Part shown: piece after piece, positions 42,320 through 49,929 of the stretch
Layout: every line of letters starts with the position of its first letter
Position numbering within the stretch: the stretch's first letter is position 1
Assembly (NCBI RefSeq): GCF_014652515.1
Contig: NZ_BMYY01000001.1
Span: forward strand, 180,822 to 244,821
Origin: Bacterioplanes sanyensis
GTDB lineage: Bacteria > Pseudomonadota > Gammaproteobacteria > Pseudomonadales > Oceanobacteraceae
Direction: 5' to 3'
DNA length: 64,000 bases
Translations under genes and position numbers: made by a program
Notes under the pieces: model-generated
Seen by the model: only the letters and a program-made list of their open reading frames with translations
Told to the model about the DNA's origin: nothing
Databases searched by the model: none

Positions 42320-43441
42320 ATGGCACAAGCATTTAAAGAGCATTTTAATCACGAGGCCGTGAAAACGCTGGCGTCGCAATTGCAAAGCACATGGCCTGAG
42401 TTTGACGGCGATGCGTTTGTCGCAGCGGTGGTACCACACTTGCCAGCGTTGGCGTTAAAACAACGCAGCGCTTTAATTCAGCGTGAGCTGGGGCGTTATT
42501 TACCCTCCGATTTTGCTGTCAGTGCCGATGTTCTTTATCGTTGCTTGGCGCCCAAAGCAGAAAAAGGCTGGCAAGCCAGTGACGGCGATGGCGTGAGTGG
42601 TTGGCTCATTATGCCACTGGCGGATTATGTGGCAGAGCAGGGGCAGCAACACTTGCCACTGGCCCTGGATTTATTAAAAGCCATGACGTCGCGTTTTAGC
42701 AGTGAGTTTGCCATACGGCCCTTACTGCAGCGTTTTCCTGAACAAACGCTGGCGGCATTAAAGCACTGGGTCAATGACGACGATGAGCATGTGCGCCGCT
42801 TAGTGAGTGAAGGCACACGTCCACGCTTGCCTTGGGGCATACGGCTCACACAGTTTATTGCTGACCCTCGGCCGATGCTGCCGTTATTAGAGCAGCTGCG
42901 TGATGATTCCAGCGAGTATGTGCGCCGCTCTGTTGCCAATCATTTAAATGATATTGCCAAAGATCACCCCGAGTTAATCGCTGAACTGGCTCGCGAATGG
43001 ATGCAGAATGCGCCTTTAACGCGGCAAAAATTGCTGCGCCATGGGTGTCGAACTTTGATCAAGCAAGGCCATCGTGCCACGTTGGCGGTGTTTGGCTGGC
43101 AGCCTATCACACTCAGTGAGGTGAGTTTTAGCGTGTCGCCGCAAGCGATTGTGCTGGGCCACAGCTTGCAGCTGCAGGCGCAGCTAATCGCCGTGTGTTC
43201 TCAGCCTGTGGTGGTCGATTTTGCTATTCATTTGCTGCGAGCGAATGGTGCAACTTCAGTGAAAGTGTTTAAAGGTCGAGAGTTGCAATTGCAGGCAGGG
43301 CAAAGCGTGGTGTGGCAAAAACAACACGCCATCAAAGCCGTTACCACTCGGCGCTATTATCCAGGGCGGCATCGAGTCGATTTATTGGTCAATGGCGAGT
43401 GCGTGGCGAGCAGCGAGTTTGAGCTGCTCAGCGAGGCATGA
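42320..43441 (+). CDS. AlkC-type DNA glycosylase (HEAT-repeat, Ig-like C-terminus)
   Basis: 373 residues. The N-terminal 270 residues are a HEAT-like repeat scaffold of the AlkC/AlkD superfamily: LALDLLKAMTSRFSSEFAIR, HWVNDDDEHVRRLVSEGTRP (Glu/Asp/Trp region, about residue 150) and SSEYVRRSVANHLNDIAKDH. The C-terminal 105 residues form a beta-rich domain (LSEVSFSVSPQAIVLGHSL; HRVDLLVNGECVASSEFEL) matching the Ig-like domain reported for AlkC. Expected role: removal of alkylated bases without base flipping. Start at ATG 42320; no strong ribosome site. Overlaps the deacetylase gene tail by 14 bp. Confidence 0.82.
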   Translation: MAQAFKEHFNHEAVKTLASQLQSTWPEFDGDAFVAAVVPHLPALALKQRSALIQRELGRYLPSDFAVSADVLYRCLAPKAEKGWQASDGDGVSGWLIMPLADYVAEQGQQHLPLALDLLKAMTSRFSSEFAIRPLLQRFPEQTLAALKHWVNDDDEHVRRLVSEGTRPRLPWGIRLTQFIADPRPMLPLLEQLRDDSSEYVRRSVANHLNDIAKDHPELIAELAREWMQNAPLTRQKLLRHGCRTLIKQGHRATLAVFGWQPITLSEVSFSVSPQAIVLGHSLQLQAQLIAVCSQPVVVDFAIHLLRANGATSVKVFKGRELQLQAGQSVVWQKQHAIKAVTTRRYYPGRHRVDLLVNGECVASSEFELLSEA

Positions 43442-44456
43442 TGTCGGTATTTATCCACACCTGCGAATACCAATAATGCCAGCCGGAATGTTCACGGCTG
43501 GCTGCCGTGCAGTTGTAGCGAAAGCGGCCGCCACCAATCGCCGATTCGGCTTGTGCTCTGAGCTGCCATTGTTTGCCACTTCGTTGTTGTTGCGTTGGAA
43601 TCGCCCCCTGGCCACTGGCAAAGCATTGAAAGCCGTTGGCGGCAGTTGTTGGCAGGGCAAACGTTAACGTCAGTAGGGGCGGATTGTGCTGCAAAATCGG
43701 GGAGAGCATTTGCTCTGCTCCAATCGGCAGCGGCAAAGTCTTTAACTTGGTGGCTAAGGTTTTCGGGTTGGCATAAATGCCAGAAGCGGGAAATCGTGGC
43801 AGTGCTTGCGGGTGAGAATCGCGACCAATGGGGCCAGATTGCTGGCCAAAAGCTTTGTAGCCCTGTTGCGCCAGCCACTCGGTCATGGGCAATGAAAACT
43901 CACCATAGGGGTAGGCAAATAATTTGGGCGTGGGCCCGGTTTCTTGCTCTAAGCGCAACTGTGCTTGGCTAATTTGCTGCTGCAGCCAAGCGTCCAAGTC
44001 CATGCCCTCAGGCTGCTCGAGCAAATAAGGGTGATCTGCACTGTGGTTGGCCAGGGTAGCGCCACGTTGTTTCATATCACGCAACTGCTGCCAGCTCATC
44101 ACGCTCTGATGGTTTTCATCGACGGCGGTGGTATTAACGAACACCACAAACGGCCAATCACGTTTTTCTAAGGCTGGTAGCGCATGCTCGTAAATGGACT
44201 GATAAGCATCGTCAAACGTAATGGCCACGGCACCTTGGGGCAAGGGTTGGCCAGCATCAATGCGTTGCAGTGCATCTGCCAAGTCGATGACGGGTAATTC
44301 CAAGCGCTCAATTAACTGCAAGTGCTGTTCAAACTGCTCTGGGCTCACGCTGGTAATGGCAGGTGTCGTGACATCTACGTGGTGATACTGCAATACCACC
44401 AGCTGTGCCTGAACCGGCAGGGTGAACAATAAAAAAATAAATAAAAAAGCGCGCAT
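43428..44456 (-). CDS. Polysaccharide deacetylase-family protein
   Basis: 342 residues. Signal peptide MRAFLFIFLLFTLPVQA, then the NodB-type fold: LVVLQYHHVD, AITFDDAYQSIYEHALP (metal-binding DD, about residue 82), LANHSADHPYL (HxxxH, about 130) and FAYPYGEFSLPMTEWL. It resembles the PgaB/PelA-like deacetylases. The C-terminal 100 residues are unassigned. Its start is four bases past the stop of the DnaJ-like gene, so the two are coupled. No exopolysaccharide synthase is nearby. Confidence 0.85.
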   Translation of the reverse strand: MRAFLFIFLLFTLPVQAQLVVLQYHHVDVTTPAITSVSPEQFEQHLQLIERLELPVIDLADALQRIDAGQPLPQGAVAITFDDAYQSIYEHALPALEKRDWPFVVFVNTTAVDENHQSVMSWQQLRDMKQRGATLANHSADHPYLLEQPEGMDLDAWLQQQISQAQLRLEQETGPTPKLFAYPYGEFSLPMTEWLAQQGYKAFGQQSGPIGRDSHPQALPRFPASGIYANPKTLATKLKTLPLPIGAEQMLSPILQHNPPLLTLTFALPTTAANGFQCFASGQGAIPTQQQRSGKQWQLRAQAESAIGGGRFRYNCTAASREHSGWHYWYSQVWINTDIMPR

Positions 44457-44460
44457 AAGA

Positions 44461-45057
44461 CTAATTAAACTGGGTTTTTAACCGCTCGTAGGCTTGGCTG
44501 ATGCGGCGAAACTGTTCTTGGTCGCCGCCGCGATCAGGATGATAGCGCATGGCCAAGCGTTTGTATTGTTGGCGCACTTGCGAGCTACTGGCGTTGGCCG
44601 TTAGCTCTAGCGCCTCAAGATCGCGTTGTTGATGCTCACTGGCATCCAAGCGTTGCCAAAAACTCCGCAGCATTTCTTCGACGGCGGTGCGATCGGTGCT
44701 GAGCTGAGTTAAATCAAGGTAATACGTTGCTAAGGGGTCGTTGGTTTGCAGCGCATCCCCGGGGTTGTCGGCTTGATAATGGCCATCGAGGGGAACAATC
44801 TGAATGTGCAGGGCACCGATGATCAGATCTTGGCGCTGTTCTGCGCGCCATTGCTGACGCAGCGAGTAAAGGCAATGCATGACAATAAAATGGCAGCGAA
44901 ATAGGGTGAGTGAATCACGCAGCGCGTCGCCCGCGACCAGCCCTTGCTGCTGCAGACCCTGGATCAACTGATGCTCAGTAAAAGACTGTTGGCTCTGCAG
45001 TTGTTCGGCTAAATGATGGCGAACAGCCGCTATGCCAGCGTGAAAATCGTATTCCAT
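44461..45057 (-). CDS. DnaJ-related protein with C-terminal J domain
   Basis: 198 residues. The N-terminal 130 residues match the DNAJ-related domain (ending DPLATYYLDLTQLSTDRTAVEE). The last 60 hold the J domain: ALELTANASSSQVRQQYKRL and YHPDRGGDQEQFRRISQAYE with the essential HPD. It would recruit Hsp70 to a partner bound by the N-terminal part. AAGG lies seven bases before ATG 45057. Coupled to the deacetylase gene. Confidence 0.88.
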   Translation of the reverse strand: MEYDFHAGIAAVRHHLAEQLQSQQSFTEHQLIQGLQQQGLVAGDALRDSLTLFRCHFIVMHCLYSLRQQWRAEQRQDLIIGALHIQIVPLDGHYQADNPGDALQTNDPLATYYLDLTQLSTDRTAVEEMLRSFWQRLDASEHQQRDLEALELTANASSSQVRQQYKRLAMRYHPDRGGDQEQFRRISQAYERLKTQFN

Positions 45058-45092
45058 GGCCTGACCTTAGCATGTTGGCTTGGGTCTCTCAC

Positions 45093-45110
45093 CCTAATGT
45101 CAGGATACTA
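45093..45110 (-). repeat. Stop-embedded TAGTATCCTGA motif, site 4
   Basis: On the minus strand TAGTATCCTGACATTAG begins on the stop codon of the 45108-45377 gene. The same arrangement is seen for three plus-strand genes. Confidence 0.7.
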
Positions 45111-45377
45111 GGGGTGTTGTTCCGGATCGGTATCGTCCAATAAGTGCCGTAAAGCGGCCGGCAAATAGCGCTTTTGTCGCTGTAATGATCGAGACCATTT
45201 GGGAAATCGCTGACGCAGCGCCAAGATGCGCAGGCGCAGTGCTGGCAAAACACTGATCAATAACGACAAGCCGAGCAACATAAACAGCAGTCCCAAAGGA
45301 ATGGGCATAGGCATCATGATCAAGCCGGCGACGACCAACAATCCGCCGATGGCCAGCCTGGCACTGCGTTGCAACAT
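45108..45377 (-). CDS. Small membrane protein, PGPGW-like
   Basis: 89 residues, two hydrophobic segments with a Pro-Gly turn: LAIGGLLVVAGLIMMPMPIP and LGLLFMLLGLSLLISVLPAL. This matches the putative PGPGW-type transmembrane family. The C-terminus is Arg-rich and cytoplasmic by the positive-inside rule. Its stop codon TAG starts a TAGTATCCTGA motif. Divergent from greB. Confidence 0.72.
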   Translation of the reverse strand: MLQRSARLAIGGLLVVAGLIMMPMPIPLGLLFMLLGLSLLISVLPALRLRILALRQRFPKWSRSLQRQKRYLPAALRHLLDDTDPEQHP

Positions 45378-45504
45378 GGGTTATCTCACTTGCAAGGACA
45401 TGAGTACGGCCACTCAGGTAATTATTCAGATCTGCCTAGGGCTTGCTCACGGTGGCATAAATCCTGATTATCAACCAGATAAATTGCGAAACCATGACGA
45501 GAGT

Positions 45505-46047
45505 ATGAGCACCCAACCTTTACCGCGCCGCGCCCACTTGATTACCCCAGAAGGGGAACAAGCATTGAAAGACGAACATGACTTTCTTTGGCGTACTGAG
45601 CGCCCTCGTGTCACTCAACAAGTATCCGATGCTGCCAAGTTAGGCGATCGCTCGGAAAATGCCGAGTATATCTATGGCAAAAAGCGTTTGCGTCAGATTG
45701 ATAGCCGCCTGCGTTTTTTGCGTAAACGGCTAGAGCAAGTCACTGTGGTCGAGCGGCGGCCGGATAATCCGCAAAAGGTTTATTTTGGCGCCTGGATCGT
45801 TTTAGAAGACGAGGACGGTGCGTTACACCGCTATCGTATTGTCGGTGAGGATGAAATTGATTTGCCGCGCGGTTACATCAGTGTCGATGCGCCACTGGCG
45901 CGTGGTTTGCTTGGTAAATCGGTGGGCGATGATGTCAGTGTGCGGCTGCCCAAGGGTGAAGTGGAATACTACATTGAATCGGTCAACTACGATGTGCCTG
46001 ACTGGGATCCTGGGCGGCAGACGCAAAGCCGCTGGGTAGAAGATTAA
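45505..46047 (+). CDS. greB: Transcription elongation factor GreB
   Basis: 180 residues. GreA/GreB family: the N-terminal coiled coil carries the acidic tip (SDAAKLGDRSENAEYIYGKK, about residue 36-55) that reaches the RNA polymerase active site and stimulates cleavage of backtracked RNA. The basic tip RLRFLRKRLEQ and the C-terminal FKBP-like domain (GISVDAPLARGLLGKSVGDDV region) follow; RRPDNPQKVYFGAW is as in GreB. Start placed at ATG 45505, because the frame upstream to 45226 runs through the neighbouring antisense gene. Confidence 0.93.
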   Translation: MSTQPLPRRAHLITPEGEQALKDEHDFLWRTERPRVTQQVSDAAKLGDRSENAEYIYGKKRLRQIDSRLRFLRKRLEQVTVVERRPDNPQKVYFGAWIVLEDEDGALHRYRIVGEDEIDLPRGYISVDAPLARGLLGKSVGDDVSVRLPKGEVEYYIESVNYDVPDWDPGRQTQSRWVED

Positions 46048-46056
46048 GGAGCCATC

Positions 46057-46524
46057 ATGAAGGTTCGAACCGCTGTTTTGGCTGTTTTTAGCGTGAGTGC
46101 GATGGCCAACCCCTGTTGGGCTGCAAAGGGGGATGAACAACTCAAAGCGATTTACAAATTGCCGGTCTGGGTTGCTGAAACCCAGCGTGTCTGCCCTTGG
46201 CGCGCGGATGGCGGCGAAGGTTATGTGCGGGTGATTCGAACCAGTGCACAAGGTCAGCACCGGTTGTTTTTCCAGTGGATTCGCAAAGGCATTGCTGGCG
46301 GCCCGACGGAAGCCATTTCGACGGTGGCCGTTGAAGAGCTGGAGCAGCAGTATCAGGTACGCAGCCAGTTGCCAGAGCCGTTAAAGCCGGGTGGCTGTGA
46401 GCTGCAGGCCATGGCCGAAGACATTCATAGCGAACGGCGTTACCTGATGCAGTATGAGTTGAGTCAAGACAAGCCCGGCCACTACCATTTGGATGTGACC
46501 CACAAACTCATGGTGGGTCAGTGA
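46057..46524 (+). CDS. Hypothetical exported protein
   Basis: 155 residues, signal peptide MKVRTAVLAVFSVSAMANPCWA. The mature part has VCPWRADGGEGYVRVIRTSA and HRLFFQWIRKGI, and a pair of Cys (VCPW and GGCEL) that could form a disulfide. No family assigned. TAAGGAG precedes ATG 46057; it lies nine bases after greB and is probably co-transcribed. Confidence 0.75.
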   Translation: MKVRTAVLAVFSVSAMANPCWAAKGDEQLKAIYKLPVWVAETQRVCPWRADGGEGYVRVIRTSAQGQHRLFFQWIRKGIAGGPTEAISTVAVEELEQQYQVRSQLPEPLKPGGCELQAMAEDIHSERRYLMQYELSQDKPGHYHLDVTHKLMVGQ

Positions 46525-46541
46525 TCTAGCCGAGCCGTTGA

Positions 46542-47393
46542 TCAGTCAATATTAACGGCGTCTAGGCGGGTAAAGAGGTGGGATTTATCCTGCTGTTTTT
46601 GCAAATTGACAAAATCGAACAACTCTCTGTCACCCAGCTGTGACGGTGCAACGTTGCAAACCGCAGCAAAGATGTTTTCACTGCGCCCAGGCTGTTGGCG
46701 CTCCCACTCTTGCAGCATTTGCTTGATGTTTTGACGCTGCAGATTTTCCTGTGAGCCACACAAGTTACAGGGAATAATGGGAAATCCCTTGGCGCTGGCA
46801 AAGGCTTCGATGTCTTTTTCTTTGCAGTAAGCCAGTGGGCGAATCAACACATGCTTTTGGTCATCACTGAGCAGCTTGGGCGGCATGGCTTTGAGCTTGC
46901 CGCCATGAAACATGTTCAAAAATAGCGTTTCGATGATGTCGTCACGATGATGGCCCAGCGCTATTTTATTGGCGCCAATGCTTTCAGCGAAACCATATAA
47001 TGTGCCGCGACGCAGGCGAGAGCACAAACCACAGGTGGTTTTGCCCTCCGGTACCACTTCTTTGACGATGCTATAGGTGTCTTTTTCGACGATGTAATAG
47101 GGTACGCCGAGCTGATCTAAGTACTCAGGCAGTACGTGTTCCGGAAAGCCGGGCTGTTTTTGGTCCATGTTCACGGCAACCAGCTCAAACGACACCGGTG
47201 CACTTTTTTGCAAACTGAGCAAAATGTCTAGCATGGTGTACGAGTCTTTGCCACCAGACAGGCAAACCATCACCTTATCGCCTTCTTCGATCATGCAATA
47301 ATCTTCAATGGCTTTGCCGACATTGCGGCGCAGGCGTTTTTGCAGTTTGTTGAACTCAGTACGGGCTTTGCGCTCGGCGGCTTCGTTGGTCAT
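46542..47393 (-). CDS. ttcA: tRNA 2-thiocytidine(32) synthetase TtcA
   Basis: 283 residues. PP-loop ATPase: [16 protein letters not shown] (about residue 46). The Fe-S and sulfur-transfer cysteines are [13 protein letters not shown] (about 122) and CNLCGSQ (about 208). TtcA adds sulfur to C32 of several tRNAs using a 4Fe-4S cluster. Start at ATG 47393. On the same strand as the cco block and next to anr-linked genes. Confidence 0.95.
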   Translation of the reverse strand: MTNEAAERKARTEFNKLQKRLRRNVGKAIEDYCMIEEGDKVMVCLSGGKDSYTMLDILLSLQKSAPVSFELVAVNMDQKQPGFPEHVLPEYLDQLGVPYYIVEKDTYSIVKEVVPEGKTTCGLCSRLRRGTLYGFAESIGANKIALGHHRDDIIETLFLNMFHGGKLKAMPPKLLSDDQKHVLIRPLAYCKEKDIEAFASAKGFPIIPCNLCGSQENLQRQNIKQMLQEWERQQPGRSENIFAAVCNVAPSQLGDRELFDFVNLQKQQDKSHLFTRLDAVNID

Positions 47394-47456
47394 ACGGCTA
47401 GGATCAAAAAGTGAACAGGGCGCGCATTCTAACCAAGTTGCGCGCCGGAGTCAGCA

Positions 47457-47951
47457 TCAGGCTGCATGCAAACCCGATGGTGCCAGCGTGAGGTAGCGAT
47501 CAGCGAAGGCATCAATGCTGACGTGGCTATTGCGGTGGTAATAGCGCCGCCACAAGCGTGCCAAGGTGGTGACGCTGGGCTTTTCTGGCAGTTTAAAACG
47601 TCGATTGCGTAAATATATCAGCGCCGCAATGGCGGTAGCGTAAGACAGGTTGGTGGTTAGCTCGGCATGAGGGTGGCGTAAAAAATCGTGCTGGCTGGCT
47701 AAACCGCGTACCGTGCTGGCCAACTCTGGATGGTGAACCAGGTAGCGATCCCAGACATTGCGATGGGTGCGGCTGCTGATTTGATAAATGCCCAACCCGC
47801 GTTGATGCTCGCCGTGAATGTGTTGCCCTAGCTCAGATTCCTGCGCTGCCGTGGCCAGCAGCAGTTGTACCAGTGCGGGGGACCAGCAATCCATGGTATG
47901 GAGGGTGGGTTCAATCACCCAGCGCTGAAGTTCTTTGGCACAAATACCCAT
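47457..47951 (-). CDS. Putative lysozyme-like/transglycosylase-like protein
   Basis: 164 residues. The segment QLLLATAAQESELGQHIHGE (Glu-Ser pair, about residue 36) followed by GLGIYQISSRTHRNVWDRYL recalls the ES...GLxQ core of lysozyme-like transglycosylases, as in phage-type proteins. No signal peptide. Cell-wall action is an inference from this short motif only. GGGAGG lies upstream of ATG 47951; the longer start at 47990 has no ribosome site. Confidence 0.6.
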   Translation of the reverse strand: MGICAKELQRWVIEPTLHTMDCWSPALVQLLLATAAQESELGQHIHGEHQRGLGIYQISSRTHRNVWDRYLVHHPELASTVRGLASQHDFLRHPHAELTTNLSYATAIAALIYLRNRRFKLPEKPSVTTLARLWRRYYHRNSHVSIDAFADRYLTLAPSGLHAA

Positions 47952-48091
47952 CTTTACCTCCCAGCAACCTCTTCGCCGCACCACAACCATAGATCAGGTG
48001 TTAGTCACCTGCCTGTAAAACGGCGCAAAAAATGCGTCAAATCAGGAAATACTCAATGGGTAATATGCAGTGAATGTGCCAAGCCATGAGC

Positions 48092-48109
48092 GGGCGGAGT
48101 GAGCCGCCC
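48092..48109 (-). terminator. Hairpin downstream of anr
   Basis: GGGCGG and CCGCCC around a six-base loop, a few bases after the anr stop. No T run. Confidence 0.4.
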
Positions 48110-48114
48110 TGTAC

Positions 48115-48876
48115 TTATTTCTGATGGCTGCAGTCTTCTTCATCCTTGATGCCGGCAAGCTGCTGTAGGGTGGCCACATCCTGAAGAATCACTTCTTTGC
48201 CTTGGGTTTCGATCAGGCCATTCTTCTGAAAGCGAGTAAAGACTCGACTGATGGTCTCGACCGCAAGGCCCAAGTAGTTGCTAATGTCAACGCGTGACAT
48301 CGGCAGGCGAAAATGGTTAGCGGAGAAGCCGCGGCGTGCATAGCGCTGAGAAATGTCGAGTAGGAAGGAAGCCACGCGTTCCTCAGCGTTCTTCTTACTC
48401 AACAGCAGCATCATATTTTGATCGTGGCGGATTTCCGTGCCCATGGTGCGCATCAGCTGGCGGCGCAGATCCGGTAAATCGTCAGCGAGGGCCTCCAGCT
48501 GCGTTAATGGAATTTCACAGACCGTTGTGGTTTCCAGTGCTTTGGCAGTTAAAGGGTACTGACCATTGTCATAACCGGCCAAGCCGATCAGTTCTGATGC
48601 TAAGTGAAAGCCTGTGATTTGCTCTTCACCATTGCTGGCTAGGGTGTAAGTCTTAAGGGCGCCGGTGCGTACGGCAAATACGGACTGAAAATCCTCCCCT
48701 TGCTGAAACAGCAACTGCCCCTTCTGGATGGGGCGGCCACGACGGATGATGTCGTCTAAACGCTCCATGTCGTTGTCACTGAGTGACAGCGGCAGGCACA
48801 GCGCATTCAGTGAGCAAGTTTGACAATGGGGCTGGCTGCCACGCAGGGGCATGCTGGAGATAGCGGATGGTTTCAT
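48115..48876 (-). CDS. anr: Oxygen-sensing Crp/Fnr regulator (Anr/Fnr)
   Basis: 253 residues. The N-terminal Cys cluster HCQTCSLNALCLP (three Cys, about residues 18-27) plus a Cys in TTTVCEIPL (about 118) would hold the oxygen-labile 4Fe-4S cluster. The cyclic-nucleotide-like barrel follows, then the HTH with recognition helix in LGLAVETISRVFTRF (about 210). The E-x-x-S-R residues that read FNR boxes (TTGAT-N4-ATCAA) are present in VETISR. It lies at the end of the cco block on the same strand and is expected to activate it under low oxygen. Confidence 0.95.
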   Translation of the reverse strand: MKPSAISSMPLRGSQPHCQTCSLNALCLPLSLSDNDMERLDDIIRRGRPIQKGQLLFQQGEDFQSVFAVRTGALKTYTLASNGEEQITGFHLASELIGLAGYDNGQYPLTAKALETTTVCEIPLTQLEALADDLPDLRRQLMRTMGTEIRHDQNMMLLLSKKNAEERVASFLLDISQRYARRGFSANHFRLPMSRVDISNYLGLAVETISRVFTRFQKNGLIETQGKEVILQDVATLQQLAGIKDEEDCSHQK

Positions 48877-49074
48877 AGGGGAGCCTCAAACAAAGCGCTC
48901 AATCCCAACGGATTGATTAATGATAATAGTGCCAATGTTTGACCTGACTGACGTCTCTGTCAAGTAATTGTATGTTGCATATCGGACGAAAAAACCACAG
49001 TTTAAGTTTTGTATAACTACCGCATTGCTGGCGTATAAATATAGGTAGGGAAAGCCCTACTTATCATAGTGGCT

Positions 49075-49746
49075 CTAATGGGTAGGGCTGCCTGGAAAGG
49101 CACCGACTATGGTCCAAACGCCATAGCCGATCAGCACCAACCCAGATGCGCTGCGTACCCACTGGCGACTGATTAGATTAATGAGCGCTGAAGCGGCCAA
49201 GGTGCTGGTGAACATCGCTGGCAGTGTGCCTAGGCCAAACGCCAACATGGCTAACGCGCCATTGATGGGGTCACCATTGGCGGCGACCCAACTTAGGGTG
49301 CTGTAGATCAGGCCACAGGGTAGCCAGCCCCAGAGCATGCCCAATAACCAGCGATCCATCAGCTCATGGCTGCCGACCAGCTGTTGCGCCATTGGCTGTA
49401 CATGGCGCCATAGACGCTGCCCCAGCTGCTCTAAGCGTGTTAGCCACATGGCCCAGCGAGCAATATACAACCCCATAAGAATCAACAAAGCGCCCGCCAG
49501 TGTGCGCAGGCCTATCATCAGCCATTGGTGTTGGCTTTGCAGCCATAAGCCCGCAAAGCCGACTAGAGCCCCCGCCATGGCGTAGCTGGTAATGCGACCG
49601 CCATTGAACAGCAGTGCTCCCACTAGGCGTTGTTGTTGCATTTGTGTGCCCATTGAGGCGGCGATGCCACCGCACATGACCAAGCAGTGGCTGGCTCCAA
49701 ATAAACCGAGTAAAACGGCGGTGAGCAGCGACAAGGGCTCAGTCAC
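49075..49746 (-). CDS. Sulfite exporter TauE/SafE-like membrane protein
   Basis: 223 residues, six TM segments. PLSLLTAVLLGLFGASHCLVMCGGIAASMG is the hallmark of the DsbD_2/UreH-like group linked to cbb3 oxidase loci (quoted as landmark; Cys at about 20 and 24, with the HCLVMCGG motif). It ends with WVRSASGLVLIGYGVWTIVGA. It is likely involved in cytochrome oxidase biogenesis, perhaps metal handling. The start GTG 49746 overlaps the 3' end of ccoS, with AGGA ten bases upstream, so the two are translationally coupled. Confidence 0.82.
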   Translation of the reverse strand: MTEPLSLLTAVLLGLFGASHCLVMCGGIAASMGTQMQQQRLVGALLFNGGRITSYAMAGALVGFAGLWLQSQHQWLMIGLRTLAGALLILMGLYIARWAMWLTRLEQLGQRLWRHVQPMAQQLVGSHELMDRWLLGMLWGWLPCGLIYSTLSWVAANGDPINGALAMLAFGLGTLPAMFTSTLAASALINLISRQWVRSASGLVLIGYGVWTIVGAFPGSPTH

Positions 49747-49927
49747 GGTGCTGTTCCTGATTATTGTTCTCGGCGTCGTGCCCCTGTTCGTCGTCATCAA
49801 ACAGAATACGGCTGGCCGGCGAATCCATATCGTCGAACTGGCCGCTGCGTACTGCCCAGAAGAAAATAGCGATGGCACCGCTCAGCAAAACCAGCGACAG
49901 TGGCACCAGTACGTAAATAATGTCCAT
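49739..49927 (-). CDS. ccoS: cbb3 oxidase maturation protein CcoS
   Basis: 62 residues: MDIIYVLVPLSLVLLSGAIA is a single TM, followed by FFWAVRSGQFDDMDSPASRI, the CcoS signature, and an acidic Asn/Gln-rich tail. CcoS is needed for cofactor insertion into CcoN/CcoO. ATG 49927 lies three bases past the ccoI stop, and the 3' end overlaps the SafE-like start: tight coupling. Confidence 0.92.
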   Translation of the reverse strand: MDIIYVLVPLSLVLLSGAIAIFFWAVRSGQFDDMDSPASRILFDDDEQGHDAENNNQEQHRD

Positions 49928-49929
49928 TT

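Noticed and set aside
45226-45504. N-terminal extension of GreB
   Set aside because: The extra frame is antisense to the PGPGW-like gene and GreB proteins begin near residue MSTQPLPRRAHLIT.
48905-48930. Fnr box upstream of anr (TTGATTAATGATAA)
   Set aside because: Only 7 of 10 positions and the right half is poor; such AT-rich matches are common.
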